From: Tibeticola sediminis | GTDB taxonomy: Bacteria; Pseudomonadota; Gammaproteobacteria; Burkholderiales; Burkholderiaceae_C | Direction: 5' to 3' | Length of the DNA: 64,000 nt | Assembly (NCBI RefSeq): GCF_003843835.1 | Contig: NZ_RKQL01000002.1 | Span: 357,624-421,623, forward strand | Shown here: positions 19,695 to 29,749 of the stretch, in pieces | How the letters are laid out: each line of letters starts with the position of its first letter | How positions within the stretch are numbered: the first letter of the stretch is position 1 | Notes under the pieces: model-generated | Database searches by the model: none | What the model was told of the DNA's origin: nothing | What the model saw: the letters and a program-made list of their open reading frames with translations, nothing else | Made by a program: the position numbers and the translations under genes

Positions 19695-20981
19695 TTAGGA
19701 CGAAGAGGCGATCACGGATTGGCCGAAGCGGGCTTCCACGTATCGGGTGACGATTTCCTGGAATTCCTCGGCGATGCGCTCACCCCGCAGAGTCAAGCGC
19801 TTCTCGCCATCGATGAAGACGGGGGCTGCCGGAGCCTCGCCGGTTCCGGGCAGACTGATACCGATGTCGGCATGTTTGCTTTCGCCGGGACCATTGACGA
19901 TGCAGCCCATCACCGCCACCTTGAGCCGTTCGGCACCGGGATAACGCTCGCGCCAAACCGGCATCTGGGCGCGGAGAAAATCGTCGATCTGCTTGGCGAG
20001 CTCTTGGAAGGTGGTGCTCGTCGTGCGGCCGCAGCCGGGGCAGGCCGTGACCGACGGAACGAATCGCCGCAAGCCCAAAGCCTGCAGCAGTTCCTGGGCG
20101 ACCAGCACCTCCTGCGTGCGCGCTTCGCCCGGCAAAGGCGTGAGCGAGACCCGGATCGTGTCGCCGATCCCTTCCTGCAAGAGCACCGACAAGGCCGCCG
20201 TCGACGCGACGATACCCCGCACCCCCATACCAGCCTCGGTCAATCCGAGATGGAGCGGATAGGTGCATCGGCGTGCCAGTTCCCGATAGACGGCAATCAA
20301 ATCCTGCACCCCACTGACCTTGCAGGAGAGCAAGATCTGGTTCGGAGCCATCCCGAGTTCCACGGCCCGCTCCGCAGAGCTGAGTGCCGATGAAATGAGC
20401 GCCTCGTACATGACCAGCCGACCGTCGAGGGGCACCGGGCGCCGGCTGTTCTCATCCATCATATGCGCCAGCAGTTCCTGGTCGAGACTGCCCCAGTTCA
20501 CGCCGATGCGCACCGGCTTGTCCCAGCGCAGCGCCGCGTCGATCATCTGCCCGAACTGCAGGTCTTTCTTGTCGCCCTTACCCACGTTGCCGGGGTTGAT
20601 GCGGTATTTCGAGAGCGCTTGCGCGCAACTCGGGAAGTCCGTCAACAGCCGGTGGCCGTTGTAGTGGAAATCGCCGATCAGCGGAACATCGACCCCCATG
20701 CGATCCAACTGGTCGCGGATGGCCGGGACGGCTTCGGCCGCCTCGGGCGTGTTCACCGTGATTCGAACCAGTTCCGAACCTGCTTCGGCGAGTTCCCGGA
20801 TCTGAATGGCGGTGCCGATGACGTCGACCGTATCGGTGTTGGTCATCGACTGAATGCGCACCGGAGCGTCGCCCCCCACCGCAACGACCCGGCTGCCCCA
20901 CCGGATCTGCGCCTGTCCGGTTGGATGACGCCGAGGGGTAGAGAAAGTAGGCCCCGCCTCCATCATCGTGTCCTCACTCAT
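19695..20981 (-). CDS. ispG: 4-hydroxy-3-methylbut-2-en-1-yl diphosphate synthase IspG (GcpE)
   Basis: 428 residues from the ATG at 20981 (GAGG nine bases upstream; one base after the rodZ stop). It catalyses the reductive ring opening of methylerythritol cyclodiphosphate in the MEP isoprenoid pathway. The [4Fe-4S] ligands are visible as CPGCGRTT and a later [11 protein letters not shown] cysteine, with the conserved glutamate following. The TIM-barrel start [11 protein letters not shown] is intact, and length is as in other proteobacteria. The frame runs on upstream to 21068, but that part is the rodZ gene in another frame. Confidence 0.96.
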   Translation of the reverse strand: MSEDTMMEAGPTFSTPRRHPTGQAQIRWGSRVVAVGGDAPVRIQSMTNTDTVDVIGTAIQIRELAEAGSELVRITVNTPEAAEAVPAIRDQLDRMGVDVPLIGDFHYNGHRLLTDFPSCAQALSKYRINPGNVGKGDKKDLQFGQMIDAALRWDKPVRIGVNWGSLDQELLAHMMDENSRRPVPLDGRLVMYEALISSALSSAERAVELGMAPNQILLSCKVSGVQDLIAVYRELARRCTYPLHLGLTEAGMGVRGIVASTAALSVLLQEGIGDTIRVSLTPLPGEARTQEVLVAQELLQALGLRRFVPSVTACPGCGRTTSTTFQELAKQIDDFLRAQMPVWRERYPGAERLKVAVMGCIVNGPGESKHADIGISLPGTGEAPAAPVFIDGEKRLTLRGERIAEEFQEIVTRYVEARFGQSVIASSS

Positions 20982-20982
20982 T

Positions 20983-21897
20983 TCACCGCACCTCGAAGCG
21001 GGCGACGTTGTTGCGGGCGATGGGCGCGAGGTCCATGGGCTTGCCGCGCACCGACACCTGCGTCGCATCCGCGCGGCCGATCAGCACGTTCAAAGGACCC
21101 GGCGCATCGAGCGCCACCGATTCACCGGCCTGCAGCAGCTTGCGAAAAACGACGGTGCCGCTCGCATCGCTGACCTCCACCCAACTCTCGCCGCTGGCGG
21201 CAAACCGCAGCCAACCGGACTCAGCCACCTGGGGAACTGCAGCTTGCGGTTGGCTCGAAACGGCGACCGGAGGCGGCGCAAGCCCCGGCCCGCTGCTGCT
21301 GGGGGCTACCGGCGCGGGAACCGAAGCCGGGACGGTTGAGGACCGCATCGGGGGGGCTGCGGCGGCAGGCGCAACCGACGCAGCGAGCGTCGAGGACGCG
21401 CTGCCCGCGCTCACCGCCTGGCGCTCAGCGTTGAGCTGCGGGGCCTTCACCCAGTAGGGCCAAAACCACAGAACGACGCCCGCCAACAGCAGGAGTGCCG
21501 CAGCCACCAACAGCGGTCGACTTCGCTGTGGCAGCGATAGACCCGAGGCCGAGCGGCGAAACCCATGTCCACTTTCGTGGAAGGCCCCAAGCCGACTGTC
21601 GTCGGGCTGCAGTTCAACGGCCTCGGGCACGGGCAAAGCCGCCAGAATCGGCGAGCGATCGATGCCCAACTGACGGCATACGCTCGAAGCCAGCGCACGA
21701 ACGAAAACGATGTCCGGGAACGCCTCCCATTGCTCCGCTTCGAGCGCTTCCAGCCGGCGCTCAGGGACCTTGAGCGACGCGGCGAGTACCGAAATCGAGA
21801 TGCCCGCGCGCTCCCGTGCCGAGCGCAGCATCGCACCCGCCGAGACCGGGGTGAACGGCGTCTCCGCTTGCACAGGGCTCATCGGCTCATTCATCAA
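20983..21897 (-). CDS. rodZ: RodZ-like cytoskeletal HTH membrane protein
   Basis: 304 residues. N-terminal helix-turn-helix (about 22-90: [20 protein letters not shown], then [13 protein letters not shown]), a basic juxtamembrane stretch, one transmembrane helix (about 126-147), a Pro/Ala/Ser-rich linker, and a C-terminal DUF4115 beta-domain ([20 protein letters not shown]). RodZ links MreB to the elongasome and sets rod shape. It overlaps pilW by 11 bases and ispG follows directly, as in most beta- and gammaproteobacteria. Confidence 0.9.
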   Translation of the reverse strand: MMNEPMSPVQAETPFTPVSAGAMLRSARERAGISISVLAASLKVPERRLEALEAEQWEAFPDIVFVRALASSVCRQLGIDRSPILAALPVPEAVELQPDDSRLGAFHESGHGFRRSASGLSLPQRSRPLLVAAALLLLAGVVLWFWPYWVKAPQLNAERQAVSAGSASSTLAASVAPAAAAPPMRSSTVPASVPAPVAPSSSGPGLAPPPVAVSSQPQAAVPQVAESGWLRFAASGESWVEVSDASGTVVFRKLLQAGESVALDAPGPLNVLIGRADATQVSVRGKPMDLAPIARNNVARFEVR

Positions 21898-22714
21898 AAG
21901 CTCCCCGTTCGTAGGCGGCCAGCTCCTTCGATTGCGGGTAGCGCCGACGAAGCTGCTCGGCCAGCTGACGCATCGCGTCGCGATTGTTCAAACGGCGCTC
22001 CACTTTGATCCCCAGCCAAAGCGATTCCGCGTTCGCATATTCCGAATTGTTGATGCGACGGATATAGAACTGCGCACGCTCGAATTCACCGCGTTGATAC
22101 AACAGCAGCGCCAGGTTGTACCCAGTGACGGGGTTGGCTGCATCGAGTTCATAGGCATGCGCGAGGTTGCGCTCGGCCTCGGCCAGCTTGCCGGCCCGCG
22201 CCTGGCACAGGCCGTAACCCAAATAGGTCTTGGCCTTGTCGAGATAAATTGGGTTGGCCAAGGCACGCTCGAACACTTCGAACGATTCGGGGTAGCGCTG
22301 CTGCTGGCACAAGAACCAAGCATAGTTGTGCAGCGATCCCCCATCCCGGGGATTAATGGACAAGGCCCGTTTGAAGCTTTCCTCGGCCAGTCCCGGGTTG
22401 TTGAGCTTCATGTAAATGAGCCCGCGCAGGTTGTAGGCATCGGCAAACGAGGGATCGATCGCCAGAACCTGCTTGACCTCGTCGAGGGCGACGGTGGTTT
22501 GACCTTGCTCGAAATAGCCGACCGCCAAGGCCAGGCGCAAACGTGCGCGCCGCCGCGCTTCAGGCTCGTCGGACTCGGTCACGATGTCGGGGCCACTCGC
22601 TGAGGCTCCCGCGTTCGCACCCGACGCGGCACAGCCCTGCAACTGCGCGAACGCGGAGAACAGCGCGCACAGCACCAAGAGCCTCCTGACATAGGCCGCG
22701 TCAACGGGTCGCAT
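21887..22714 (-). CDS. pilW: Type IV pilus assembly lipoprotein PilW/PilF (TPR)
   Basis: 275 residues. Lipoprotein signal with LQG-C (Cys28) followed by about six TPR repeats ([60 protein letters not shown] and so on). PilF/PilW is the outer-membrane pilotin that helps PilQ secretin multimerise. It overlaps rlmN by 14 bases and rodZ by 11, so the genes are tightly co-translated. No other pilus gene lies in the window, which is usual for this locus. Confidence 0.9.
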   Translation of the reverse strand: MRPVDAAYVRRLLVLCALFSAFAQLQGCAASGANAGASASGPDIVTESDEPEARRRARLRLALAVGYFEQGQTTVALDEVKQVLAIDPSFADAYNLRGLIYMKLNNPGLAEESFKRALSINPRDGGSLHNYAWFLCQQQRYPESFEVFERALANPIYLDKAKTYLGYGLCQARAGKLAEAERNLAHAYELDAANPVTGYNLALLLYQRGEFERAQFYIRRINNSEYANAESLWLGIKVERRLNNRDAMRQLAEQLRRRYPQSKELAAYERGAFDE

Positions 22715-23876
22715 AAGGCGTGCCTCCCGATGTTGGGTTGCCCGATGTTGGAAGATCTGCCGAAACCAGCGGAATCACACGGCGCTTCGACAGGCGCTCG
22801 TGAACGCGGGTGCGGTCCCGGACATCCCCGGCCAGTTGCCCGCAGGCTGCGTCGATGTCATCGCCACGGGTCTTGCGAACCGTGGTCACGATGCCGGCGT
22901 CGTTGAGCGCACGTGCAAAGGCGCTGACCGCTTCCGGAGTCGACCGCCGCAGACCCGAGCCCACAAACGGGTTGAAAGGAATCAGGTTGAACTTGCACCA
23001 AACACCGCCGCCCCGCCGATGTTGCCGGACGAGTTCGATCAGGCGCTGGGCGTGCACGGGCTGATCGTTGACACCGTCGAGCAGGCAGTACTCAAAGGTG
23101 ATGAAGTCGCGCGGCGCATGGGGCAGGTAGCGGTTGCAGGCATCCAACAACTCGGCCAGCGGGTACTTGCGGTTGAGCGGAACGAGTTCGTCGCGCAAGG
23201 CATCGTCGGGGGCATGGAGCGAAACCGCCAAGGCCACGGGGCAGTCGGTGGCGAGCCGGTCCATCATGGGAACGACCCCGGATGTCGAGACGGTCAACCG
23301 CCGTCGAGACAGCCCGTAGCCATGGTCATCCAGCATGATCCGCATCGCCGGCACCAGCGCGCCGTAGTTCTGCAGCGGCTCGCCCATGCCCATCATCACG
23401 ACGTTCGTGATGACCCGGTCGCTACGGCCGAGGTGCGCGCGCAGGAAGCGCTCGGCATACCAGAGCTGGGCGACGATCTCGTGGGTGGCGAGATTGCGAC
23501 TGAAACCCTGGTGCCCGGTCGAGCAAAACCGACAGCCGACCGCGCAGCCTGCCTGGGACGACACGCACAGCGTGCCACGGTCATCCTCGGGAATGAAGAC
23601 CGTCTCGACGGCTTCGCCGTTTCCCACGTCGAACAGCCACTTGATCGTGCCGTCCGCCGAATCGTGGCGGGAGAGCACGGGCAAGCCCTCGACGACCGCG
23701 TCTCGTTTGAGCTTTTCGCGAAAGGGACGGGCGAGATCCGACATCTGGTCGAAGTCGCTCTCGCCCCGCTGATGGATCCAGCGAAACAGCTGCGTGGCGC
23801 GAAAGCGCTTCTCCCCGCGGGCCTCACACCAAGCGGCAAGGCCCGGCAGATCGAAGTCGAGCAGGTTATCGGCCAT
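22701..23876 (-). CDS. rlmN: Dual-specificity RNA methyltransferase RlmN (radical SAM)
   Basis: 391 residues. It methylates C2 of A2503 in 23S rRNA and A37 of some tRNAs. The radical SAM cluster motif is [11 protein letters not shown]; the methyl-carrying cysteine is in the C-terminal segment near [17 protein letters not shown], and the other catalytic Cys is near the cluster side. [10 protein letters not shown] and [17 protein letters not shown] strands are typical. The C-terminal tail beyond about 370 ([12 protein letters not shown]) is a species-specific extension. It lies 23 bases after ndk. Confidence 0.95.
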   Translation of the reverse strand: MADNLLDFDLPGLAAWCEARGEKRFRATQLFRWIHQRGESDFDQMSDLARPFREKLKRDAVVEGLPVLSRHDSADGTIKWLFDVGNGEAVETVFIPEDDRGTLCVSSQAGCAVGCRFCSTGHQGFSRNLATHEIVAQLWYAERFLRAHLGRSDRVITNVVMMGMGEPLQNYGALVPAMRIMLDDHGYGLSRRRLTVSTSGVVPMMDRLATDCPVALAVSLHAPDDALRDELVPLNRKYPLAELLDACNRYLPHAPRDFITFEYCLLDGVNDQPVHAQRLIELVRQHRRGGGVWCKFNLIPFNPFVGSGLRRSTPEAVSAFARALNDAGIVTTVRKTRGDDIDAACGQLAGDVRDRTRVHERLSKRRVIPLVSADLPTSGNPTSGGTPYATR

Positions 23877-23899
23877 CGCAGCAGGGGCGTCGGGCCGCT

Positions 23900-24325
23900 T
23901 CAGCGGCTGTAGACGTTCATGCCGGCAAAGAAGAAGGCGATCTCCGCGGCCGCCGTCTCCGGACCGTCGGAACCGTGCACGGCGTTGGCGTCGATGCTGT
24001 CGGCAAAGTCTGCGCGTATCGTGCCGGGAGCGGCCTTCTTGGGATCGGTCGCGCCCATCAGGTCCCGGTTCTTGAGAATGGCACCCTCGCCTTCGAGAAC
24101 CTGGATCATCACCGGGCCGGAAACCATGAAATCGACCAAGTCTTTGAAGAACGGGCGCTCTTTGTGCACCGCATAAAAGGCCTCAGCCTCGCGACGCGAC
24201 AGGTGGGCCATACGGGCAGCCACGATCTTGAGGCCGGCGGCCTCGAAACGAGCGTAAATTTGTCCGATGACGTTTTTTGCCACCGCGTCGGGTTTGATGA
24301 TGGAAAGCGTGCGTTCGATAGCCAT
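23900..24325 (-). CDS. ndk: Nucleoside diphosphate kinase
   Basis: 141 residues from the ATG at 24325. It transfers the gamma phosphate of ATP to NDPs through a phosphohistidine; the active-site histidine is in [12 protein letters not shown]. The start [15 protein letters not shown] and the [11 protein letters not shown] segment are textbook. The longer frame to 24388 passes through the terminator at 24351-24387, so it is not used. First gene of the leftward housekeeping run. Confidence 0.97.
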   Translation of the reverse strand: MAIERTLSIIKPDAVAKNVIGQIYARFEAAGLKIVAARMAHLSRREAEAFYAVHKERPFFKDLVDFMVSGPVMIQVLEGEGAILKNRDLMGATDPKKAAPGTIRADFADSIDANAVHGSDGPETAAAEIAFFFAGMNVYSR

Positions 24326-24350
24326 GGTTGGATTTCCAGGTTTTAGCGTT

Positions 24351-24387
24351 AAAAAATGGGGTCGTTCGCCCGAAAGCGAAAACCCCA
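24351..24387 (-). terminator. Intrinsic terminator between rluB and ndk
   Basis: Reading leftward: a two-part stem TGGGGT...ACCCCA enclosing TTCGC-loop-GCGAA, followed directly by six T residues (complement of the A-run 24351-24356). It lies 106 bases after the rluB stop and 25 bases before the ndk ATG. It should end scpB-rluB transcripts, or act as an attenuator in the ndk leader if the ndk promoter is further upstream. Confidence 0.8.
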
Positions 24388-24492
24388 CATTCTAGGACAA
24401 GGCCGACCCCTTCCCCCGCGTGCCGTGCAGCCGACACCGGGTGCGCGCCCTCGCAAAAGCGGTAGCGCTTTGCCCAACCGGCGCCGAGGCGT

Positions 24493-25839
24493 TCAGCGTC
24501 GACGCCGCCCGCGGCCCGGAACGGCCTCGCGTCGCTGTCGCCCCAGGCTGTCGGCGCCGATGTAGCCCAGTGACGTTTTGAGGGGATCGGGCTGCGCGTT
24601 GCCGCGCGGCGCCGCCGCGTTGTTGGCACCGGAGCGTCGAGCCGGCGCGGCTACTGCACGCCCCGGCTTTCGACCGGTCGAAGGCTTGGCGCTCGAGCGC
24701 GGTGCACCGCGACCCGCGGCGCCCTGGGTGCCGCCTGCGGCTTCGGTCAAGGCCGCAACGTCGCGCTCGTCGAGTTCGACCCAGGCCCCGCGCTTGAGGC
24801 CGCGCGGCAAGACCATGGCACCATAGCGGATGCGGATCAGGCGACTGACCGCATGGCCGACCGCTTCGAACATGCGGCGGACCTCCCGGTTTCGGCCTTC
24901 GGCGATCGTGACGCGATACCAGCAGTTGGCCCCCTCCCCGCCCCCGTCCTCGATCGAGCGGAACTGCGCCATGCCATCGTCGAGCTGCACCCCTTCGAGC
25001 AGCTTTTGCTTTTCTTCGTTGCTCAGGGCGCCCAAGACCCGAACAGCGTATTCGCGCTCGAGGCCAAAGCGCGGATGCATGAGGCGGTTGGCCAGTTCCC
25101 CCGAATTGGTGAACAACAGCAAGCCCTCGGTGTTGAGATCGAGCCGCCCGACCGATTGCCACTTGCCCTGCTGCAGCCGGGGCAAACGCCGGAAGACGGT
25201 GGGACGATTCTGCGGGTCGTCGTGGGTGACGACTTCGCCCGCGGGCTTGTGATAGGCCAACACCCGCGGCGGCGGCGGTTCGATGCGCACGCGCACCGGT
25301 TTGCCGTTGACCTTGACCTGATCGCCAAACTGAATGCGCTGGCCGATGTGTGCCGGCTGGTTGTTGACCGTGATCCGGCCCTCGGTGATGAGCTGTTCCA
25401 TCTCGAGTCGGGAGCCGAGCCCCGCCTGGGCGAGCACCTTGTGCAGTTTGGGGAATTCGATCTGCGGCTGCAGCACCCGTTTGGCAGGCACTTCGGCCGG
25501 GCCTTCGGCGACGCTGTCGTATTCGCCCGAGATGACGTCCTCGAAGCGCAACGGTGCGAGTTCCGGCGTGGGCTCAGCAGGCCGGCCTCCACGCGCCGGC
25601 CGATCGTTGGGACGCTTGTCCTTGCGGCCCGAGCGTGGGGCACGCGGCTTCGCTGGGCGCCCCTCTGTCCCACGCGCTGCAGCCGCTGCCGATCCAGCCG
25701 GAGCCTCAGCGGAGTCCGCCACCGGCCCCGCGCCCTCCGGGCGTTCACGGCTGTCGACGGACGCCAGCGCAGACGGGTGGGCTTCTTCGGTCGCGAGCTT
25801 CATCGCGCCAGGCAGGGCTTCTTCATTGGTCGGATTCAT
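24493..25839 (-). CDS. rluB: 23S rRNA pseudouridine synthase RluB
   Basis: 448 residues, longer than the E. coli enzyme because of disordered ends. The N-terminal 110 residues are Ala/Pro/Arg-rich ([20 protein letters not shown]), then an S4 RNA-binding domain ([20 protein letters not shown]), the RsuA/RluB catalytic domain with catalytic Asp in [14 protein letters not shown], and a basic Arg/Gly/Ala tail. It makes pseudouridine 2605 in helix 93. The ATG overlaps the scpB stop by four bases. Confidence 0.92.
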   Translation of the reverse strand: MNPTNEEALPGAMKLATEEAHPSALASVDSRERPEGAGPVADSAEAPAGSAAAAARGTEGRPAKPRAPRSGRKDKRPNDRPARGGRPAEPTPELAPLRFEDVISGEYDSVAEGPAEVPAKRVLQPQIEFPKLHKVLAQAGLGSRLEMEQLITEGRITVNNQPAHIGQRIQFGDQVKVNGKPVRVRIEPPPPRVLAYHKPAGEVVTHDDPQNRPTVFRRLPRLQQGKWQSVGRLDLNTEGLLLFTNSGELANRLMHPRFGLEREYAVRVLGALSNEEKQKLLEGVQLDDGMAQFRSIEDGGGEGANCWYRVTIAEGRNREVRRMFEAVGHAVSRLIRIRYGAMVLPRGLKRGAWVELDERDVAALTEAAGGTQGAAGRGAPRSSAKPSTGRKPGRAVAAPARRSGANNAAAPRGNAQPDPLKTSLGYIGADSLGRQRREAVPGRGRRRR

Positions 25840-26537
25840 GAGGCAGTCTCAGGGCGATCGGTGGAAAGAGGGTCGAGCTCAGTGTCGACGGAGTCGGTCT
25901 CAGCGAGGTCGGTATGCAGGGAGGCCGACGCTTCAGGATGGGTGGTCATGGCGAGCGGATCGTTGGCCGGAGTCATCGCATCCAGGGCCTCGAGCGCTTC
26001 GAGCGCCTGGCGGCTCGCTGGGTCGGCAGCCGTGCCGATGGCGGGCAATTCGTCGAGCGAGCTCAAGCCGAGGTCATCGAGAAACTTGGACGTGGTCGCA
26101 AACAAGGCCGGTCGGCCTGGCGCCTCCTTGTGCCCGATGACTTCGATCCAGCCGCGGTCTTCGAGCTGTTTGATGATTGCGGAATTGATCGTCACGCCAC
26201 GAATGTCTTCGATATCGCCACGGGTGACCGGCTGCCGATACGCAATGATGGCAAGCGTCTCGAGCGTCGCCCGGCTGTAACGCGGCGGCTTTTCCGGATG
26301 CAGCCGATCCAGATAGGGACGCATTTCGGGCCGACTCTGAAAGCGCCAGCCGCTGGCCAGCCGGGTGAGTTCGACGCCCCGATGGGCCCAATCATCCCGC
26401 AGCTCGTCGAGCAGGCGGCGCAGCGTGTCGGCGCCGATGGCCTCGTCGAACAGGCGGCGCATGTCCTGCAGCGACAAGGGCTCGGCGCTACACATCAAGG
26501 CGGCCTCGAGGATACGCTTGGCTTCCGCCATATTCAT
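25836..26537 (-). CDS. scpB: Segregation and condensation protein B (ScpB)
   Basis: 233 residues. Two winged-helix domains ([46 protein letters not shown]), the latter being the ScpB signature. It is the kleisin-associated subunit of the SMC-ScpAB condensin. The last 55 residues are acidic and low-complexity. scpA is not adjacent upstream, where a 235-base gap separates it from rluD. Start could be Met1 or Met3. Confidence 0.92.
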   Translation of the reverse strand: MNMAEAKRILEAALMCSAEPLSLQDMRRLFDEAIGADTLRRLLDELRDDWAHRGVELTRLASGWRFQSRPEMRPYLDRLHPEKPPRYSRATLETLAIIAYRQPVTRGDIEDIRGVTINSAIIKQLEDRGWIEVIGHKEAPGRPALFATTSKFLDDLGLSSLDELPAIGTAADPASRQALEALEALDAMTPANDPLAMTTHPEASASLHTDLAETDSVDTELDPLSTDRPETAS

Positions 26538-26772
26538 GGCTGGTCCATTTGGGGACGGTGCCCGGTGCGGGCGTTCAATCGAAAAGCGGCAACCCGGGCA
26601 GTCGGACGCGCCGTGCGGCGACGGAAAACCATGCCGGAGGACTCAAGCGGCCACGGTCTGCGGCAGAGCCGGTTCCATCGGGGTCCGAAACCGGGGACAG
26701 GAAACGACGCGGAACGACCTCTTTGCGCCGCTCTTGGCGGTATGACGGGTTGGCCGTTGATCCAGCGCAGTT

Positions 26773-27732
26773 TCAGAGTGGCGGATTGTAGCCCAGCCTC
26801 TGTGCGGCGTCGGCCAAGTCGGGCGCCAGGGCGGCGCGAAACTCCAGGGCTAGGTTGCTGATCGGGTGCCGAAACGCGAGCCGATAGGCATGCAAAGCCT
26901 GCCGGTCCAGACCCAGATCGGCCGTGCCACCGTACAGCCGATCGCCGACGAGCGGATGACCGAGCGTGGCCATGTGCACGCGGATTTGGTGGGTACGCCC
27001 GGTGCCCAGCGTGCAGTGCACGACGCAATGCCGCTCACCACTCCACAGGCAGTCGATGGCCGTCCAGGCCGGCTTGCCGCTGCCCTCGCCGACGGCCGCC
27101 ATGCGCAGGCGGTTGCGTGGGTCGCGGCCGATGAAGCCCTCGACGATGCGCCGTTCGGGTCCGATCCAAGGGCGGTGGGCGATGGCGAGATACTGACGCT
27201 CGACTTCGCGCGCGGCGATGCGCTCGACGAGCCGATCCATGGCAACTCGGGAGCGCGCAACGACCATCAAACCGCTGGTGTCTTTGTCGAGCCGGTGCAC
27301 GATGCCGGCCCGCGGCAGCAGCGCGCAGCGCGCATCACGTGCCAGCAAGCCGTTGAGCAGTGTGCCTGTCCAGTTCCCGGCCGCGGGGTGGACGACGAGC
27401 CCTGCGGGCTTGTCGATGACAAGGATGTCGTCGTCCTCGTAGAGCACGGGAAACGCCACCGGTTCCGGCCGAAACGCCTGAGCCTGGGCCGTCGGCAGCA
27501 GCTCGACCGAGACGGCTTCGCCGGCCCGTACCCGTTGTGCGGCCTTGGTCACGACCCGAGACGCCAGGCGCACATGCCCGGCTTCGATCAGTTGCTGCAG
27601 GTAGCTGCGGGACAGTTCAGGCACCTGCTCGGCGAGCACCCGGTCGAGCCGCTGGCCGTGGCTGGCCGCGGGCACCGTGAACGAACGGACCTCGACCTCG
27701 CCATGGGCCTCGCCCTCGCCATCGACCCCCAC
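26773..27732 (-). CDS. rluD: 23S rRNA pseudouridine synthase RluD
   Basis: 319 residues from the GTG at 27732, with GGAAA nine bases before it; the frame runs on upstream but into the bamD gene. N-terminal S4 domain (GQRLDRVLAEQVPELSRSYL) and catalytic domain with HRLDKDTSGLMVVA containing the active Asp. It makes pseudouridines 1911, 1915 and 1917 in helix 69. It is divergent from bamD, a pairing conserved in betaproteobacteria. Between its stop and scpB lie 235 bases in which I see no gene or structure. Confidence 0.92.
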   Translation of the reverse strand: MGVDGEGEAHGEVEVRSFTVPAASHGQRLDRVLAEQVPELSRSYLQQLIEAGHVRLASRVVTKAAQRVRAGEAVSVELLPTAQAQAFRPEPVAFPVLYEDDDILVIDKPAGLVVHPAAGNWTGTLLNGLLARDARCALLPRAGIVHRLDKDTSGLMVVARSRVAMDRLVERIAAREVERQYLAIAHRPWIGPERRIVEGFIGRDPRNRLRMAAVGEGSGKPAWTAIDCLWSGERHCVVHCTLGTGRTHQIRVHMATLGHPLVGDRLYGGTADLGLDRQALHAYRLAFRHPISNLALEFRAALAPDLADAAQRLGYNPPL

Positions 27733-27735
27733 CGA

Positions 27736-27741
27736 TATAAT
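27736..27741 (+). promoter_or_regulatory. Candidate -10 element for bamD
   Basis: TATAAT lies 32 bases before the bamD ATG at 27774, in the short space between the divergent rluD and bamD starts. No good -35 hexamer is found 16-18 bases upstream. The match is exact for the -10 only. Confidence 0.35.
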
Positions 27742-27773
27742 TTCCGATGCCTGTTTCAAGAAAGCTACCTCTG

Positions 27774-28580
27774 ATGCCTCGTGCCAAATTATCGGTGCGC
27801 CCCGCCGGGGCTGCCCTTGCCATCGCGGTTGTTTTGGCCGGTTGCGCGTCCAAAGAGGTGGACCCAACCGCCAACTGGAGCCCCAACCGGATTTACGAAG
27901 AGGCCCGGGACGAGGCCAACTCGGCTTCGTACGACAAGGCGATCGCTTTGTTCGAAAAGCTTGAAGGGCGCGCTGCGGGCACGGTGCTGGCGCAGCAGGC
28001 ACAGCTCGAGAAGGCTTATGCGCAGTACAAGAACGGCGACAAGGCGCAGGCCATTGCCACGCTCGACCGCTTCATGAAGCTGCACCCGACGAGCGAAGCC
28101 GTCGACTACGCGCTCTACCTCAAGGGCCTCGTGAACTTCAACGACAACCTCGGGTTTTTGTCGTCCATCACGCAGCAGGATCTGTCGGAGCGCGACCAAA
28201 AAGCGGCCAAGGAGTCTTTCGAAGCGTTCCGTGAGCTGGTGCAACGCTTTCCAAATTCCAAGTACGCCGCGGACGCTGCAGCGCGGATGCGCTACATCAT
28301 CAATTCGCTGGCGCAGTATGAAGTGCATGTCGCGCGCTACTACCTGCAGCGCGGCGCCTATGTGGCAGCGGTCAACCGCGCGCAGGCGGCAATCGCCGAC
28401 TATCGCGATGCCCCGGCCAACGAGGAAGCCCTCTATATCCTCGTGCGTGCCTATGACGCTCTGGGCCTCGCGGAGCTGCGCGACGATGCCAAGCGCGTGC
28501 TGGACAAAAACTTTCCCAACAGCGCGTACCCGAGTCAGGGCTTCAAGGGCAAAGATGGGCCTTGGTGGAAGCTGTGGTGA
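27774..28580 (+). CDS. bamD: Outer membrane assembly lipoprotein BamD (ComL)
   Basis: 268 residues from the ATG at 27774; an upstream ATG at 27747 has no ribosome site and overlaps the promoter region. Lipobox VVLAG-C with Cys24. Five TPR units follow (YDKAIALFEKLEGRAAGTVL, KDGDKAQAIATLDRFM-like, ESFEAFRELVQRFPNSKYAA). The C-terminus KDGPWWKLW is typical of betaproteobacterial BamD. It is essential and binds BamA, BamC and BamE. It converges with dusA; the 72 bases between them contain a T7 run but no clear stem. Confidence 0.94.
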   Translation: MPRAKLSVRPAGAALAIAVVLAGCASKEVDPTANWSPNRIYEEARDEANSASYDKAIALFEKLEGRAAGTVLAQQAQLEKAYAQYKNGDKAQAIATLDRFMKLHPTSEAVDYALYLKGLVNFNDNLGFLSSITQQDLSERDQKAAKESFEAFRELVQRFPNSKYAADAAARMRYIINSLAQYEVHVARYYLQRGAYVAAVNRAQAAIADYRDAPANEEALYILVRAYDALGLAELRDDAKRVLDKNFPNSAYPSQGFKGKDGPWWKLW

Positions 28581-28652
28581 GCGACAGCAGCCACCGAACA
28601 CCCTTTTTTTGATAGCGGAAGCCCACCATTTGGCGCTGGGTTCGCCGCAGAA

Positions 28653-29735
28653 TCATCCAAATTCTGTTGCCGGAACGTCGGCCGCCGCCACCCAGGCGCT
28701 GCGCGCCAGCGCGAACACTGCGCGCGGCGGCTCGGGCTTGAGCCGGTGGTCACTCCAGATCTGGCGCCAGCGACGCGCGCCGCGCAGGCCGTGGCGCAGA
28801 CCCAGGATGTGGCGGGCAATCGGGTACCAGGGACAGGCATCGTCCTGCGCTTCGCGCTCCATGTAGGCCACCATGGCCGCTTCCACGTCCTCGCGGCTAA
28901 GGGCGAACGGCGAATCACCGAAAAACGCCTCGTCCCAGGTGCTGAGCAGCCAGGGGTTGTGGTAGGCCTCACGGCCGACCATGACACCGTCCACCTGCGC
29001 GAGGTGGGCGGCGATCTGCGCGTTGGTGGTGACGCCGCCGTTGAGCACGATGGTGAGCGCGGGAAAGTCGCGCTTGAGCCGGTACACCGCCTCGTAACGC
29101 AGCGGCGGCACCTCGCGGTTTTCCTTGGGGCTCAAACCCTGCAGCCAGGCGTTGCGCGCGTGAACGATGAACACGCGGCAGCCGGCCTCACTGACCTGTC
29201 CAACGAAATCGCGCACGAAGCCGTAGTCTTCGATGCGATCGATGCCGATGCGATGCTTCACCGTGACCGGGATGTCCACGGCATCGCACATGGCCTTGAC
29301 CCCGTCGGCCACGAGCGCCGGCTCGGCCATGAGGCAGGCGCCGAAGGCCCCGCGCTGCACCCGCTCGCTGGGGCAGCCGCAGTTGAGGTTGATTTCGTCA
29401 TAGCCCCAGTCCTGCCCGAGCTTGGCCGCAGCCGCAAGCTCGGCCGGCTCGCTGCCCCCGAGCTGCAGGGCCACCGGGTGTTCCTCGGCGTGAAAGCGCA
29501 AATGCCGGCGGTGGCTCCCATGCATCAGCGCGCCAGTGGTCACCATCTCGGTGTACAACCGGGTGTGGCGGGTGAGCAGGCGGTGGAAATAGCGGCAGTG
29601 CCGGTCCGTCCAGTCGAGCATGGGCGCCACACTGAGGCGCCAGGGGTTGTATGGCGCGGCCGCCAAGGATGCGGCGCCAGCGAATAGAGATGGCGGGGGC
29701 GCCGACGGCGCGCAATCAGGACTCGGCTCGGACAT
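28653..29735 (-). CDS. dusA: tRNA-dihydrouridine(20/20a) synthase DusA
   Basis: 360 residues from the ATG at 29735. FMN-dependent TIM barrel that reduces U20/U20a of tRNA D-loops. SVAPMLDWTDRHCRYFHRLL is the DusA-type start, and the catalytic cysteine is in NLNCGCPSERVQRGAFGACL. KHRIGID and the FMN-binding LNGGVTT and VMVGREAYHNPW loops follow. The N-terminal 25 residues are a Ser/Pro/Ala-rich extension. It lies 14 bases after the flavoprotein gene. Confidence 0.94.
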   Translation of the reverse strand: MSEPSPDCAPSAPPPSLFAGAASLAAAPYNPWRLSVAPMLDWTDRHCRYFHRLLTRHTRLYTEMVTTGALMHGSHRRHLRFHAEEHPVALQLGGSEPAELAAAAKLGQDWGYDEINLNCGCPSERVQRGAFGACLMAEPALVADGVKAMCDAVDIPVTVKHRIGIDRIEDYGFVRDFVGQVSEAGCRVFIVHARNAWLQGLSPKENREVPPLRYEAVYRLKRDFPALTIVLNGGVTTNAQIAAHLAQVDGVMVGREAYHNPWLLSTWDEAFFGDSPFALSREDVEAAMVAYMEREAQDDACPWYPIARHILGLRHGLRGARRWRQIWSDHRLKPEPPRAVFALARSAWVAAADVPATEFG

Positions 29736-29749
29736 GGCGTAATTGTCGT

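Noticed and set aside
26538..26772. Possible small gene or RNA between rluD and scpB
   Set aside because: 235 bases with an open frame but no start, ribosome site, strong hairpin or repeat match; nothing supportable.
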